DNA of 9,438 nucleotides from Lachnospiraceae bacterium UBA1267 (GCA_002308115.1 DBVJ01000113.1:7160-16597); one strand, 5' to 3'. Shown: positions 1 to 7,422, numbered from the stretch's first letter. Program-made: numbers and translations. Notes: generated by a model from the sequence alone, not told the origin.

Positions 1-765
1 TACGCGGACAAGTCCATCGCGGAGATCACCACGGAAATGTTCTCCTACTGCGACGGCTTCACGATGAGCGCGAAGAAGGACGGGCACGCCAATATGGGCG
101 GCATGCTTGCCTTCAGAGACCGCGGGCTCTTCTGGAAGAACTTCTCCGATTTCAACGAGGACGGGTCGGTCAAGACCGACGTCGGCGTGCTCTTAAAGGT
201 CAAGCAGATCTCCTGCTACGGCAACGACAGCTACGGCGGCATGAGCGGCCGCGACATCATGGCGCTTGCCGTCGGCCTTTACGAGAGCACGAACTTCGAG
301 TATCTCGACGAGCGCGTCAAACAGGTGCAGTACCTTGCGGAAGGCTTCTATGACGCGGGTGTCAAGGGCGTCGTCCTGCCTGCCGGCGGCCACGCCGTCT
401 ACATCAACATGGACGAATTCTTCGACGGCAAACGCGGTCACGAGTCTTTTGCGGGCGAGGGCTTCTCCCTGGAGCTCATCCGCCGCTACGGAATCCGCGT
501 TTCCGAGCTGGGCGACTATTCGATGGAGTACGATTTAAAGACTCCGGAGCAGCAGGCGGAAGTGGCAAATGTAGTCCGTTTCGCCGTGGACAGAAGCCGT
601 CTCTCCCGGGAGCATCTGGACTACGTCATCGCCGCCGTGAAGGCCCTTTACGAGGACCGGAACAGTATTCCCAACATGCGCATCGTCTGGGGTCACAACC
701 TGCCCATGCGCCATTTTCACGCCTTCCTGGAGCCCTATCCGCCGACGGAAGAGGAAATGTGCTAA
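1..765 (+). CDS. PLP-dependent beta-eliminating lyase, tryptophanase/tyrosine phenol-lyase family (5' end outside window)
   Basis: The reading frame is open from base 1 and stops at TAA 763-765, so about 254 C-terminal residues are seen. The family splits tryptophan or tyrosine in the cytoplasm into indole or phenol plus pyruvate and ammonia, using pyridoxal phosphate. Visible landmarks are the cofactor lysine motif MSAKKDG (codons 64-81; the second lysine, bases 76-78, should carry PLP), MGGMLAF just after it, SYGGMSGRD (about residues 77-85), the KQVQYLAEG helix, the GGHAVYINMDEF strand, and near the end a VVRFAVDRSR segment matching the LRLTIPR region whose arginine binds the substrate carboxylate. 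The match to both tryptophanase and tyrosine phenol-lyase is clear but incomplete: the usual proline before the SYGG-like motif is replaced (GNDSYGG) and the end PTEEEMC is unlike the classic enzymes. Substrate choice cannot be settled without the N-terminal half. The next gene starts 41 bases later with no terminator between. Confidence 0.88.
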   Translation, partial: YADKSIAEITTEMFSYCDGFTMSAKKDGHANMGGMLAFRDRGLFWKNFSDFNEDGSVKTDVGVLLKVKQISCYGNDSYGGMSGRDIMALAVGLYESTNFEYLDERVKQVQYLAEGFYDAGVKGVVLPAGGHAVYINMDEFFDGKRGHESFAGEGFSLELIRRYGIRVSELGDYSMEYDLKTPEQQAEVANVVRFAVDRSRLSREHLDYVIAAVKALYEDRNSIPNMRIVWGHNLPMRHFHAFLEPYPPTEEEMC

Positions 766-777
766 AAAGGGAACGGA

Positions 778-792
778 CGGAAGCGGCTTCCG
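778..792 (+). other. Small intercistronic hairpin before the lipoprotein gene
   Basis: CGGAAG (778-783) and CTTCCG (787-792) are perfect inverted repeats around a three-base loop, four bases ahead of the AGGAGGT ribosome binding site at 797-803. There is no T-run, so it is not a terminator. It may mark a processing point or tune translation of the downstream gene. This is a weak call from sequence symmetry alone. Confidence 0.3.
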
Positions 793-806
793 GATCAGGA
801 GGTTCT

Positions 807-1805
807 ATGAAACACCGGAATCATTCAAAGAAATATCATGTCAGGAACCGCACAAGAAGCCTTTTGGCCTTGCTGCTCATTCTGGCGCTCGCCCTCGCGG
901 GCCTTTCAGGATGCAGCGGAAAAGGTACCTATAAAAAGGAGCAGAATACCGGAGAGCATGCGGTCACGTACCCTTATGTCGTCCGGACGCCCTCTGCCGA
1001 ACTGTATCTTGCCCAGGAGGACATCGAACTTCTGGGAGAAGAGGAGTTTTATGCCGGCATGAACCGGCTTCTGGAGAATCTCGAAGCCGATTTTCAGGAT
1101 GCCAGGGACGAGCTCAAGGCGTATCTTCGGGTCGAGATCCCTGTGATCAAGATCTATACGGACTTCTCCGGCCGCACGGAGCACGGACGGAGACCCGAAT
1201 TCAGCGGCCTGTATAACGACAACACGGTGGATATTCATATTTTCCACGACTGGGATCATGCGGCCGTTGTTCTGTTGCACGAGTACACACATTATCTGAG
1301 CATCCATTGCGCAAGAGTCGTTCCGGAAACAGACTTCTGGAGAGAGGCGCTCGCGGACTATATTTCAAAGATCCGCTGTAAAAACCGGATGGCGATGGAC
1401 GTCAACTACGGAATGACTGATGAGGCGTTGGATTATTATCGGGAACGCGGAGCCGTCACAGAAGACGGGAAGCTGGATCTCAAGCGCTTTTATTATGGAA
1501 CGGCCGCGGCATACCGTATGAAGGAAAATGTCGGCGCGCCGTATCTGGCCGTGAGCCAGGCCGCCACATACCTGACCGAGGCACAGCTTACTGCGCCCAT
1601 CATGAATGAAGTCTCTTATTACGAAGCTGCCTGTATCTTCGAATACCTGGTGGATCACTACGGAGAGAAGACCGTTTTCTCGAACATGAACCTCAACGGA
1701 AAGCGGATGACAGAGGTTTACGGAAAAACATTTATCGAAATCTGCGAAGAATGGACCGCCGAGAACTTGCGTAAATGCGAAGAACTGGGTATCATACTCA
1801 AATAA
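807..1805 (+). CDS. Lipoprotein with gluzincin-like zinc metallopeptidase motif
   Basis: This is a 332-residue protein. ATG 807 is chosen because AGGAGGT (797-803) lies just before it; a longer frame from GTG 759 has no such site. The N-terminus is a lipoprotein signal: a basic stretch to residue 17, a leucine/alanine-rich core (18-32) and the lipobox LSGC with the lipidated cysteine at 36, so the mature protein should sit on the outer face of the membrane. The chain contains HEYTH at residues 158-162 (bases 1278-1292), preceded by hydrophobic AAVVLL, and then WREALADY with Glu180. This HExxH plus a glutamate after 17 residues matches the zinc-binding layout of gluzincin-type peptidases (M1/peptidase-MA-like, where the gap is about 18 residues). 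The substrate is unknown. The next gene, for a large surface protein, begins 38 bases downstream, so the two are probably cotranscribed. The peptidase class is a motif-level inference. Confidence 0.75.
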   Translation: MKHRNHSKKYHVRNRTRSLLALLLILALALAGLSGCSGKGTYKKEQNTGEHAVTYPYVVRTPSAELYLAQEDIELLGEEEFYAGMNRLLENLEADFQDARDELKAYLRVEIPVIKIYTDFSGRTEHGRRPEFSGLYNDNTVDIHIFHDWDHAAVVLLHEYTHYLSIHCARVVPETDFWREALADYISKIRCKNRMAMDVNYGMTDEALDYYRERGAVTEDGKLDLKRFYYGTAAAYRMKENVGAPYLAVSQAATYLTEAQLTAPIMNEVSYYEAACIFEYLVDHYGEKTVFSNMNLNGKRMTEVYGKTFIEICEEWTAENLRKCEELGIILK

Positions 1806-1843
1806 CAAAGTCTGATGGCTATATTTTCAATGCGGAGGATCCC

Positions 1844-4800
1844 ATGAAGCAGAAAATTACCGCATTCATTTTGTGCCTGATACTGATTGCGTCGGCGCTT
1901 CCGGTGTCGGCCAGAAACCTTGGGCAGACGGAACGTTCGGCTCCCGGCGGCGGGACCGTTCTCGCAGCTGATGCCGAAACTCCCGGCGCGCAGGCCGGAG
2001 GCGAGAAACTGGGCTTTGGCGTCGAGTATGTGCGCGCAACGTTCCGGGACGAAACCTGTGACGTCCGAAAGGAAGTCATGGAGATCGACGGCGGCATGGC
2101 CGCGCCGATCCATTTTGAAGTGGATTACACACGTTATGTGAATATGACTTTCGGCCTTTCTCAGAGGAACGGAAAAGAGAAGAAACAGCTGATTCAGAAC
2201 GTGGGCGATCGTTTCCAGGTCAATGCGGATGAATTTGAAGTGGGCTGGCCGGTTTATCTGGATGCGTATTCCGGAGACGATGGATCGTTTCTGGCATCCT
2301 ATGAACTGGGTCTCCGGATCAACAAAGGCTTCATGGCCGAGCGCGTTCCGGATACGCTTTCCGCGGAGTTCCAGGCCGGTCTGAAGGTGGATATGAGCGA
2401 CCTTCTGCCCGGCATGCAGCTGAACGTGCTGCCCTTCTTGATCCCTGTCACCATCAAAACCTATACGGACGGCGCGGTCCGTGTCGGCCTCGGCCTCAAC
2501 GCCAGCGACCTGGACTTCTGGATGAAGGCCGGCAACGGGGAAATGCCGGAAGCGGAGCTTGGCAATAACCTGAGGGAGATCTTCAAGGGCGATCCCCACA
2601 ATCTTGATGATATTTCCGGCAAGAACATGGGCGTCATCTTCCTGTTCTCCGGCTGGGCTGAAGGTAATATGAACTCCATCGAGCCTATCAAGGGCCACAT
2701 GGAGCTGTTCATCGGCACAGGCTTTGACATCCAAGGCCAGTATGGCATCTTCACCTGGGAGATCACCCTGACAGGCGGCGGCCAGGCCATGTTCGACTTC
2801 TCGTTCAATTTTGATCCCCTGGACAGCCAATATCATTTCAAGGCTGACGAGATCCGTCTCGGTGTAAAAGGCGGCATCGAACTGTACGGCGGCATTGGCT
2901 GTACGCTGGCTTCTATCGGTGTTTACGGCGCCGGTTCCATTGCCTACCAGGAGCGGCTGTATCCGAATTCTGACATCGAGCATCTGATCCTCGCCGGCGA
3001 ACTAGGCCTGAAGGCCAAGCTTTTCGGCAAAGTCATCGCCTGTTACAAGATCATTGCCGGTGAGAAGGACTTTGTAAATGATAAGAAGAAAAAGGATGTT
3101 TCGCTGGAACTTGCGGAGGAAGAAATGCATAAGTTCCTCCTCTCAAACAATTACGCGAACCAGCCTGCAGTTCTTCTGAAAGCCGGCGGCAACTTTACCT
3201 GGCACGGCGAATTTGTGGAACAGCGCGTCGTTTCCAACGGGTATGAGAAGAATCCGAACTTTGCGCACCTGCTGGCCACAGACGTTTTCCCGGACAGCCC
3301 GGTGCAGATCGTTTCGAGCGGCAGCAAGGCGCTTCCCGAGATGACGCTTGTCTTCACCGGAAGCGATGAGAGCAGGGCAGAAGGCAACCGTTCCATCCTG
3401 TTGAGCAGCTATTACGACATCGGACCGGGATTTGTCTGCGAGCCGAAGCCGGTCAACGACGACGGCACGGCGGACTTTAATCCCTATCTCTACAGCAATC
3501 CGGACAGTTTTGCCTATCTGGTCTGGGAGAACGCCACCGCGCCTGTCCCGGCGGCCGCGACGCTTTCGGAGATCTCCAACCTGACCGACATCTGGTTCGG
3601 CTCCTGTGTGACCGGATCCAACTGGACCGCGAACACCAGGATCACGAACTACGCAGGCACAGGCACTTACGCGACCGGCGCCCGCGTCACGGCAGACAGC
3701 AACAACGTGCCGGCCATCGCCTATTACACGAACGCGATCAATGATCCCGCGGGCCTCGAAGGCAAGCATGAAGTCTATCTGGCGACCACGAACGGATCCG
3801 GCGCCTGGACCTCTCAGAAGATCTGCGAAGTCAACGGCACCATGGACGAGATCGGCGTCGGTTTCTTCGACACCATGCCGGCGGTCTCCGTGAGCTGGAA
3901 AGAGAACGGCTTCAGGAAGACAGCCCTTTACCGGGGCGGGAAAATGATCTGGAGCAGAGACAACGCCTCCTCCGGCAAATTCCTCGGCGCGGGCTATCAG
4001 AGCGCCTATTTCACCTGGTTCGAGAACGGCCGGATCAAGAAGCTTTCCCCGAACCTCACGGAGAGCTATCTGACGCCTTCCACCATCAACATCCCGGACG
4101 AAAACTATGAGATCTTCGGCCGCGCAGGCGGTTCGACCGTCATGGTCGCCAGCACGACTGTCAAAGACGCTCAGGGTTCCGCATTTGCCTATGTGAGCCG
4201 GGACGGCGGCACGAACTGGTTCAAGGCCGACCTTTCGATACTGAATGAATATGCTTATGTGAGCAGCCTGAGCGCGGCTTACACCTATGAAAACGAGCCG
4301 GTCGTCGTTTATACTTTGCAGAATTATAAAGCAAATGTGGCGCTGGACGGATCGCAGACCACCGACGGCGAAAGGTTCCTTCTGGGACAGGACGACGATC
4401 GCTTCACCGACACCCGCGCAGACCTGTACATTGCCGCGCGCAGCGCGAACGCGCACGTCGTCATTGAAGAAGCCGAGGCCATCGACGTTGAGAAAAATGT
4501 CCCCGGAAAGCCTGCCAAGATCCGCGTAAGGATCCGCAATACCGGCCTTTACGATGTGGAGAGCGGCATCATCACCTGCGGCGGCTCGATCGTCGGCGTG
4601 ATTACCCAGAAAATCAAACCGTGGGAGACTGCGGATGTCGAGGTGCAGGTACTGATCCCCTCAAATGCCGGCAGCAAGATCCAGGAATACACGCTTGAAG
4701 CCAGTACCAGAGACGTTCAGACGCCTGACAGCCGCTTCACGGTGGCCGTCCATCCCGGCTACTTGAGCGCAGACATGAAACATACCTTCCAGTTCGGCAA

Positions 4801-5359
4801 GGAAGGGATCAGCTATCGTCTCTATAACAAAGGCTACACCGAGAAGACCGCGCGCATCATGGCCCGCGACGAAGCCCGTGACGTGACCTTGTACGAACGC
4901 ACCGTGAAGGTGGCGGGCGGCGATTATTTCGACGGCAAGTATGAAGCATCGAATTCCGTGTTCTCACTTGATGGCTGCCAGAACGTGACGCTTTACGTTC
5001 TTCTGGACGGCGAATCGTACGACTCGCCGGACATCTCCGCTAACCGTTGGAAATCTGTGAAACCGCTTTCCGAACTCTACGCGCAGCCGATCTCCAATGA
5101 GGTTGAGAGCGAGACCACCCCTCCGGATAATGGAACGGAAGAAGGCGGGGACGAATCCGGCTCCCATAAGTGGCTCCCCTTTGTCATTGCCGGCGCGTCG
5201 CTCCTTCTTCTCCTGGCCTGTGCCGTGATCGTGTCTAAGGCTTTAAAGAAGAAAGCAGCGGACCAAGAAGCCAAAGAAGAGACTGAAGAGAAAGAAGCGG
5301 CTGAAGAAAAGGCCGAAGAAAAGCCTGAAGAAGAGGCTGAGAAAAAGACGGAAGAGTAA
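1844..5359 (+). CDS. Large exported, C-terminally membrane-anchored surface protein with beta-propeller-like and CARDB-like regions
   Basis: This is a 1171-residue protein. ATG 1844 follows GGAGG (1834-1838); 23 further in-frame residues upstream would spoil the signal peptide. Residues 1-23 form a signal peptide (MKQK, hydrophobic core, then VSA). Residues about 60-410 are a glycine- and beta-rich region I do not recognise. From about 555 to 830, short strands recur (AYLVWENA, PAIAYYTN, VSVSWKENG, AYFTWFENG, PVVVYTLQN) roughly every 40-100 residues, and one Asp-box, SRDGGTNW, lies at 785-792, as in sialidase-like beta-propellers. Residues about 880-975 (KIRVRIRNTGLYDVESG onward) resemble a CARDB/immunoglobulin-like adhesion domain. 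One membrane helix (about 1110-1132) is followed by KKK and a 39-residue Glu/Lys/Ala-rich tail, predicted cytoplasmic. There is no LPXTG. The role is unknown; binding or sensing at the surface together with the preceding lipoprotein peptidase is plausible. Domain names are inferred from patterns only. Confidence 0.8.
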   Translation: MKQKITAFILCLILIASALPVSARNLGQTERSAPGGGTVLAADAETPGAQAGGEKLGFGVEYVRATFRDETCDVRKEVMEIDGGMAAPIHFEVDYTRYVNMTFGLSQRNGKEKKQLIQNVGDRFQVNADEFEVGWPVYLDAYSGDDGSFLASYELGLRINKGFMAERVPDTLSAEFQAGLKVDMSDLLPGMQLNVLPFLIPVTIKTYTDGAVRVGLGLNASDLDFWMKAGNGEMPEAELGNNLREIFKGDPHNLDDISGKNMGVIFLFSGWAEGNMNSIEPIKGHMELFIGTGFDIQGQYGIFTWEITLTGGGQAMFDFSFNFDPLDSQYHFKADEIRLGVKGGIELYGGIGCTLASIGVYGAGSIAYQERLYPNSDIEHLILAGELGLKAKLFGKVIACYKIIAGEKDFVNDKKKKDVSLELAEEEMHKFLLSNNYANQPAVLLKAGGNFTWHGEFVEQRVVSNGYEKNPNFAHLLATDVFPDSPVQIVSSGSKALPEMTLVFTGSDESRAEGNRSILLSSYYDIGPGFVCEPKPVNDDGTADFNPYLYSNPDSFAYLVWENATAPVPAAATLSEISNLTDIWFGSCVTGSNWTANTRITNYAGTGTYATGARVTADSNNVPAIAYYTNAINDPAGLEGKHEVYLATTNGSGAWTSQKICEVNGTMDEIGVGFFDTMPAVSVSWKENGFRKTALYRGGKMIWSRDNASSGKFLGAGYQSAYFTWFENGRIKKLSPNLTESYLTPSTINIPDENYEIFGRAGGSTVMVASTTVKDAQGSAFAYVSRDGGTNWFKADLSILNEYAYVSSLSAAYTYENEPVVVYTLQNYKANVALDGSQTTDGERFLLGQDDDRFTDTRADLYIAARSANAHVVIEEAEAIDVEKNVPGKPAKIRVRIRNTGLYDVESGIITCGGSIVGVITQKIKPWETADVEVQVLIPSNAGSKIQEYTLEASTRDVQTPDSRFTVAVHPGYLSADMKHTFQFGKEGISYRLYNKGYTEKTARIMARDEARDVTLYERTVKVAGGDYFDGKYEASNSVFSLDGCQNVTLYVLLDGESYDSPDISANRWKSVKPLSELYAQPISNEVESETTPPDNGTEEGGDESGSHKWLPFVIAGASLLLLLACAVIVSKALKKKAADQEAKEETEEKEAAEEKAEEKPEEEAEKKTEE

Positions 5360-5376
5360 CCGTCTCGTGAAATGAA

Positions 5377-5406
5377 AAGGCCCGCCTTCCACGGAAGGCG
5401 GGCCTT
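5377..5406. terminator. Bidirectional rho-independent terminator between convergent genes
   Basis: AAGGCCCGCCTTCC (5377-5390) and GGAAGGCGGGCCTT (5393-5406) are a perfect 14-base inverted repeat with almost no loop (13 pairs around CACG is realistic). On the plus strand TTATTCTAT follows. On the minus strand the stem ends in CCTTTT, a better T-tract. It lies 17 bases after the stop of the surface protein gene and 17 bases past the end of the minus-strand cyuA-like gene, so it can serve both. Confidence 0.92.
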
Positions 5407-5423
5407 ATTCTATGTTGCCGCGG

Positions 5424-6704
5424 TCATTTTTCGTCTTCGGTCATGAGCTGGATGATCTCCTTGTCGGTCTCCAGCATGCCGAAGCGTGCGAGCCGGCCGA
5501 CGGTTTCGATCGTCTTTTCAACCCCTTCCTTGACGATGCCTTCGCCGCCGAAGAACTGGTTGCCGTTCTCGTACATGGCGAGGCCCAGAAGGCCTGCGTC
5601 CACAGCCGACGCGATCTTGGCTGCACAGCTGGCCTTGGCGCCGTCGCAGATGATGCCGGAGGCGATCGCCACCGCATTGACCACCGTATGCGCGATCATT
5701 TGCGTACGTCCGCCTGCCAGATAAGCGATGCCGGCGGCGGCGCCGACACCTGCGCTGACCGCTCCGCAATAGGCGGAGAGGGTGCCGATGCCGGTTTTCA
5801 GATGGATGGTGATGAGATCGGAAACGCACAGACCCCGGAGAAGCTCATCTTCCGTCCGCAGCCGCTCCCGCGCATAGACGATGACCGGCACGGAGGCGGT
5901 AATGCCCTGGTTGCCGCTTCCCGAAACGATGACGACCGGCAGTTCGCAGCCGTTCATCCGGGCATCGGAACCGGCGGCCGCACAGGCTTTCAGTTTCCGG
6001 TTCAGCGAGTCGTCATGCCCGTAAAGGATCGTCCGTCCGATATTTGCGCCGTAGTTGCCGCGGAGGCCCTCCTCCGCGATTGCCATATTGTAGCGGATCT
6101 GCCGGGTGAGCACTTCTCTGACATCCGAAAGATCCACCGAGTCCGCGAAATCCACGATGCCTTCGACCGTGAGACAATCCCGTTCCGTCAATCCGTCATC
6201 ACAGCTTTCATCCGCTTTCTCGAGCAGGATCCGGTCATTCTTCCGGATCAGAACGACGTTGGTGTGATGATCCACGATACGCACCGCCGCGGATTCATTT
6301 TCATGATATGCAGTGACCTTGATGTCGAAAATGTGCCCTTCCGGAACGTAACGGACTTCGATGGGGGTTTTGTCCAGATACGCCGCGATCGCCGGCACCC
6401 GTTCCTCCGGCACATTTGAGATCACCTGAAGTTCCGCCTCGGGATCGCCCGCAACGACACCCGCGGCCGCAGCCGCAGGGATGCCTCTGAGACCGCCCGT
6501 GTGAGGCACCACCACACTTTTGACGTTTTTGATGATATTGCCGCTGACCTCGACCAAGAGCCTGTCAGGCATTGCGCCGAGCACTTCCCGCGCCTTCGCC
6601 GCCGCATAGGCGATCGCGATCGGCTCGGTACAGCCCATCGCAGGACGCAGTTCTTCCTTCAGAATGCAGATGTATTTTTCGTACCGCGGATCCGTTCGAA
6701 GCAT
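5424..6704 (-). CDS. cyuA: L-cysteine desulfidase / serine dehydratase alpha-subunit family protein (CyuA/UPF0597-like)
   Basis: This is a 426-residue cytoplasmic enzyme. ATG at 6704-6702 is preceded on the minus strand by AGGAG (6717-6713) at good spacing; an upstream in-frame ATG at 6836 has no ribosome site. The family includes E. coli CyuA (YhaM), which splits cysteine to pyruvate, sulfide and ammonia using an iron-sulfur cluster, and it is related to the alpha subunit of iron-sulfur L-serine dehydratases. Visible landmarks are RPAMGCTEP at 20-28, VSGNIIKNVKSVVVPHTGG at 53-71, VSGSGNQGITASVPV at 260-274, and the C-terminal cysteines at 313 (YCGAVSAG), 353 (IICDGAK) and 360, which are the likely cluster ligands. 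Length and motifs are complete, so it looks functional. It stands alone, convergent to the surface protein operon, with its own promoter at 6738-6767. Substrate (cysteine rather than serine or another amino acid) is inferred from the family, not shown. Confidence 0.9.
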   Translation of the reverse strand: MLRTDPRYEKYICILKEELRPAMGCTEPIAIAYAAAKAREVLGAMPDRLLVEVSGNIIKNVKSVVVPHTGGLRGIPAAAAAGVVAGDPEAELQVISNVPEERVPAIAAYLDKTPIEVRYVPEGHIFDIKVTAYHENESAAVRIVDHHTNVVLIRKNDRILLEKADESCDDGLTERDCLTVEGIVDFADSVDLSDVREVLTRQIRYNMAIAEEGLRGNYGANIGRTILYGHDDSLNRKLKACAAAGSDARMNGCELPVVIVSGSGNQGITASVPVIVYARERLRTEDELLRGLCVSDLITIHLKTGIGTLSAYCGAVSAGVGAAAGIAYLAGGRTQMIAHTVVNAVAIASGIICDGAKASCAAKIASAVDAGLLGLAMYENGNQFFGGEGIVKEGVEKTIETVGRLARFGMLETDKEIIQLMTEDEK

Positions 6705-6737
6705 TTCGAAGTCTCCTTTTTGGATTGTTCTACTGCC

Positions 6738-6767
6738 GTTATACTCTGATTTGCCCCCTCCCGTCAA
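6738..6767 (-). promoter_or_regulatory. Sigma-A type promoter of the cyuA-like gene
   Basis: Read on the minus strand, TTGACG (6767-6762) and TATAAC (6743-6738) are separated by 18 bases. The -10 box lies about 33 bases ahead of the chosen ATG at 6704, leaving a short leader with the AGGAG site. No clear operator is seen within it. The nearest repeat arm of the neighbouring array starts at 6825, about 58 bases upstream of the -35 box. Confidence 0.65.
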
Positions 6768-6824
6768 TGAGCTGGGCGGCATAGATGAATTCTCCTTTCC
6801 GGGAAGCGCCTCACCTTCCAGAGG

Positions 6825-7226
6825 GAGCGTATTCATCCTTTTCTTCCCTTTTACGCTCCACTGTTTTCATCGGCCATTGAAGAATGAGAGCGTAAACACT
6901 CATTTACATCGAAATACGCTCCGTTGTTTTCGACTGCTTCTGAAAAATGAGATCGTAATCAGGCAAATCCTTCAAAATACGCTCGGTCCTTCTCGTGAGG
7001 CGGGAGCGTATTATGCACATTTCTCCAAAATACGATCTCAAGAAGTCTCGAACACCCGAAAAGGACAGAGTGTAAAACGGCCATATCTACTAAATACGCT
7101 CTCCAAATGACAATTGTTTAAAAACAGGCAGAGCGTAAACGACAAGAAAACACGAAAAGCGCTCCGACATTTTCTAAACACTATTTTGACGAGAGCGTAA
7201 AACGGGCAAAAAGGCAACAGACGCTC
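6825..7226. repeat. Array of seven phased inverted-repeat units, GAGCGTA-N20-TACGCTC
   Basis: The left/right arms (start positions) pair as 6825/6852, 6888/6915, 6951/6978, 7004/7031, 7068/7095, 7131/7158 and 7193/7220. Every unit spans exactly 34 bases: a 7-base arm, 20 bases and the inverted arm. Variant arms are GATCGTA (6951), TACGATC (7031), GAGTGTA (7068), AGCGCTC (7158) and GACGCTC (7220). Outer spacers are 29, 29, 19, 30, 29 and 28 bases, giving periods of 63, 63, 53, 64, 63 and 62. The inner 20-mers differ from each other and on the plus strand are G-poor (about 14 G in 140 bases), often beginning AAAC or AAC and ending GAAA or AAAA. The region is AT-richer than its neighbours and no convincing gene lies in it. 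As RNA each unit would be a 7-bp stem with a 20-base loop; as DNA the arms repeat near whole helical turns. The function is unknown. It lies between the cyuA-like gene and a nuclease-like gene. Confidence 0.9.
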
Positions 7227-7422
7227 CAAATTCTGACATGTCTCATGCGCGGGGGCCATACGGATCGCTTCGGGGCAAAAAAACCTCAAAAAATCTGAAA
7301 GGCTGCAAACCCAGTCCTGATGCGCCTTACCGCATTTGCGCGACAAAAAGCAGCGCGTTTTGTTTCTGGTGCGAGAGGAGAGAATGGTGTATCCTTGCTC
7401 CACGAATCATGAAGGAGGAGTG
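7227..7422. other. Intergenic gap between the repeat array and the nuclease-like gene
   Basis: No gene, array arm or convincing promoter was found in these 196 bases. Two A-runs (around 7278 and 7289) follow a GC-rich stretch, and ACAAAA (7343-7348) can pair with TTTTGT (7358-7363). A very strong ribosome site, AAGGAGGAG (7412-7420), ends the gap. Confidence 0.5.

Noticed and set aside
759..806. GTG 759 start for the lipoprotein gene
   Set aside because: The extra 16 residues would precede the basic signal-peptide start, and AGGAGGT sits correctly for ATG 807.
1718..4456. Long minus-strand frames opposite the surface protein (1718-2983 and 3143-4456)
   Set aside because: They are shadows of a GC-rich coding strand. 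Their translations lack recognisable domains, and the plus-strand gene has a signal peptide, ribosome site and terminator.
5265..5358. Purine-rich low-complexity tract as a possible regulatory element
   Set aside because: It simply encodes the Glu/Lys/Ala-rich cytoplasmic tail of the surface protein.
5412..6419. 335-residue plus-strand frame opposite the cyuA-like gene
   Set aside because: It is an antisense shadow with histidine/arginine/aspartate-rich content, while the minus strand encodes a complete recognised family protein.
6705..6836. Longer N-terminus for the cyuA-like protein from ATG 6836
   Set aside because: It has no ribosome site and would lie over the promoter at 6738-6767 and the first array arm. 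The ATG at 6704 has a good AGGAG and matches the usual family start.
6825..7226. CRISPR array
   Set aside because: Conserved units are only seven bases, alternate in orientation and have two spacer classes; CRISPR repeats are about 21-40 bases in one orientation. No cas gene is in the window.
6825..7226. TIGR-type guide array, REP/BIME elements or integron attC sites
   Set aside because: TIGR arrays have different unit sizes as I recall and a Nop-domain partner, which is absent. REP elements conserve their whole hairpin rather than a 7-base stem. attC arms follow RYYYAAC/GTTRRRY, which does not match GAGCGTA/TACGCTC.
6664..7403. Open frames through the array (plus 6664-7110, minus 7038-7403)
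   Set aside because: Their translations show no family pattern, they lack ribosome sites, and they cut across the periodic repeat structure and the start of the cyuA-like gene.
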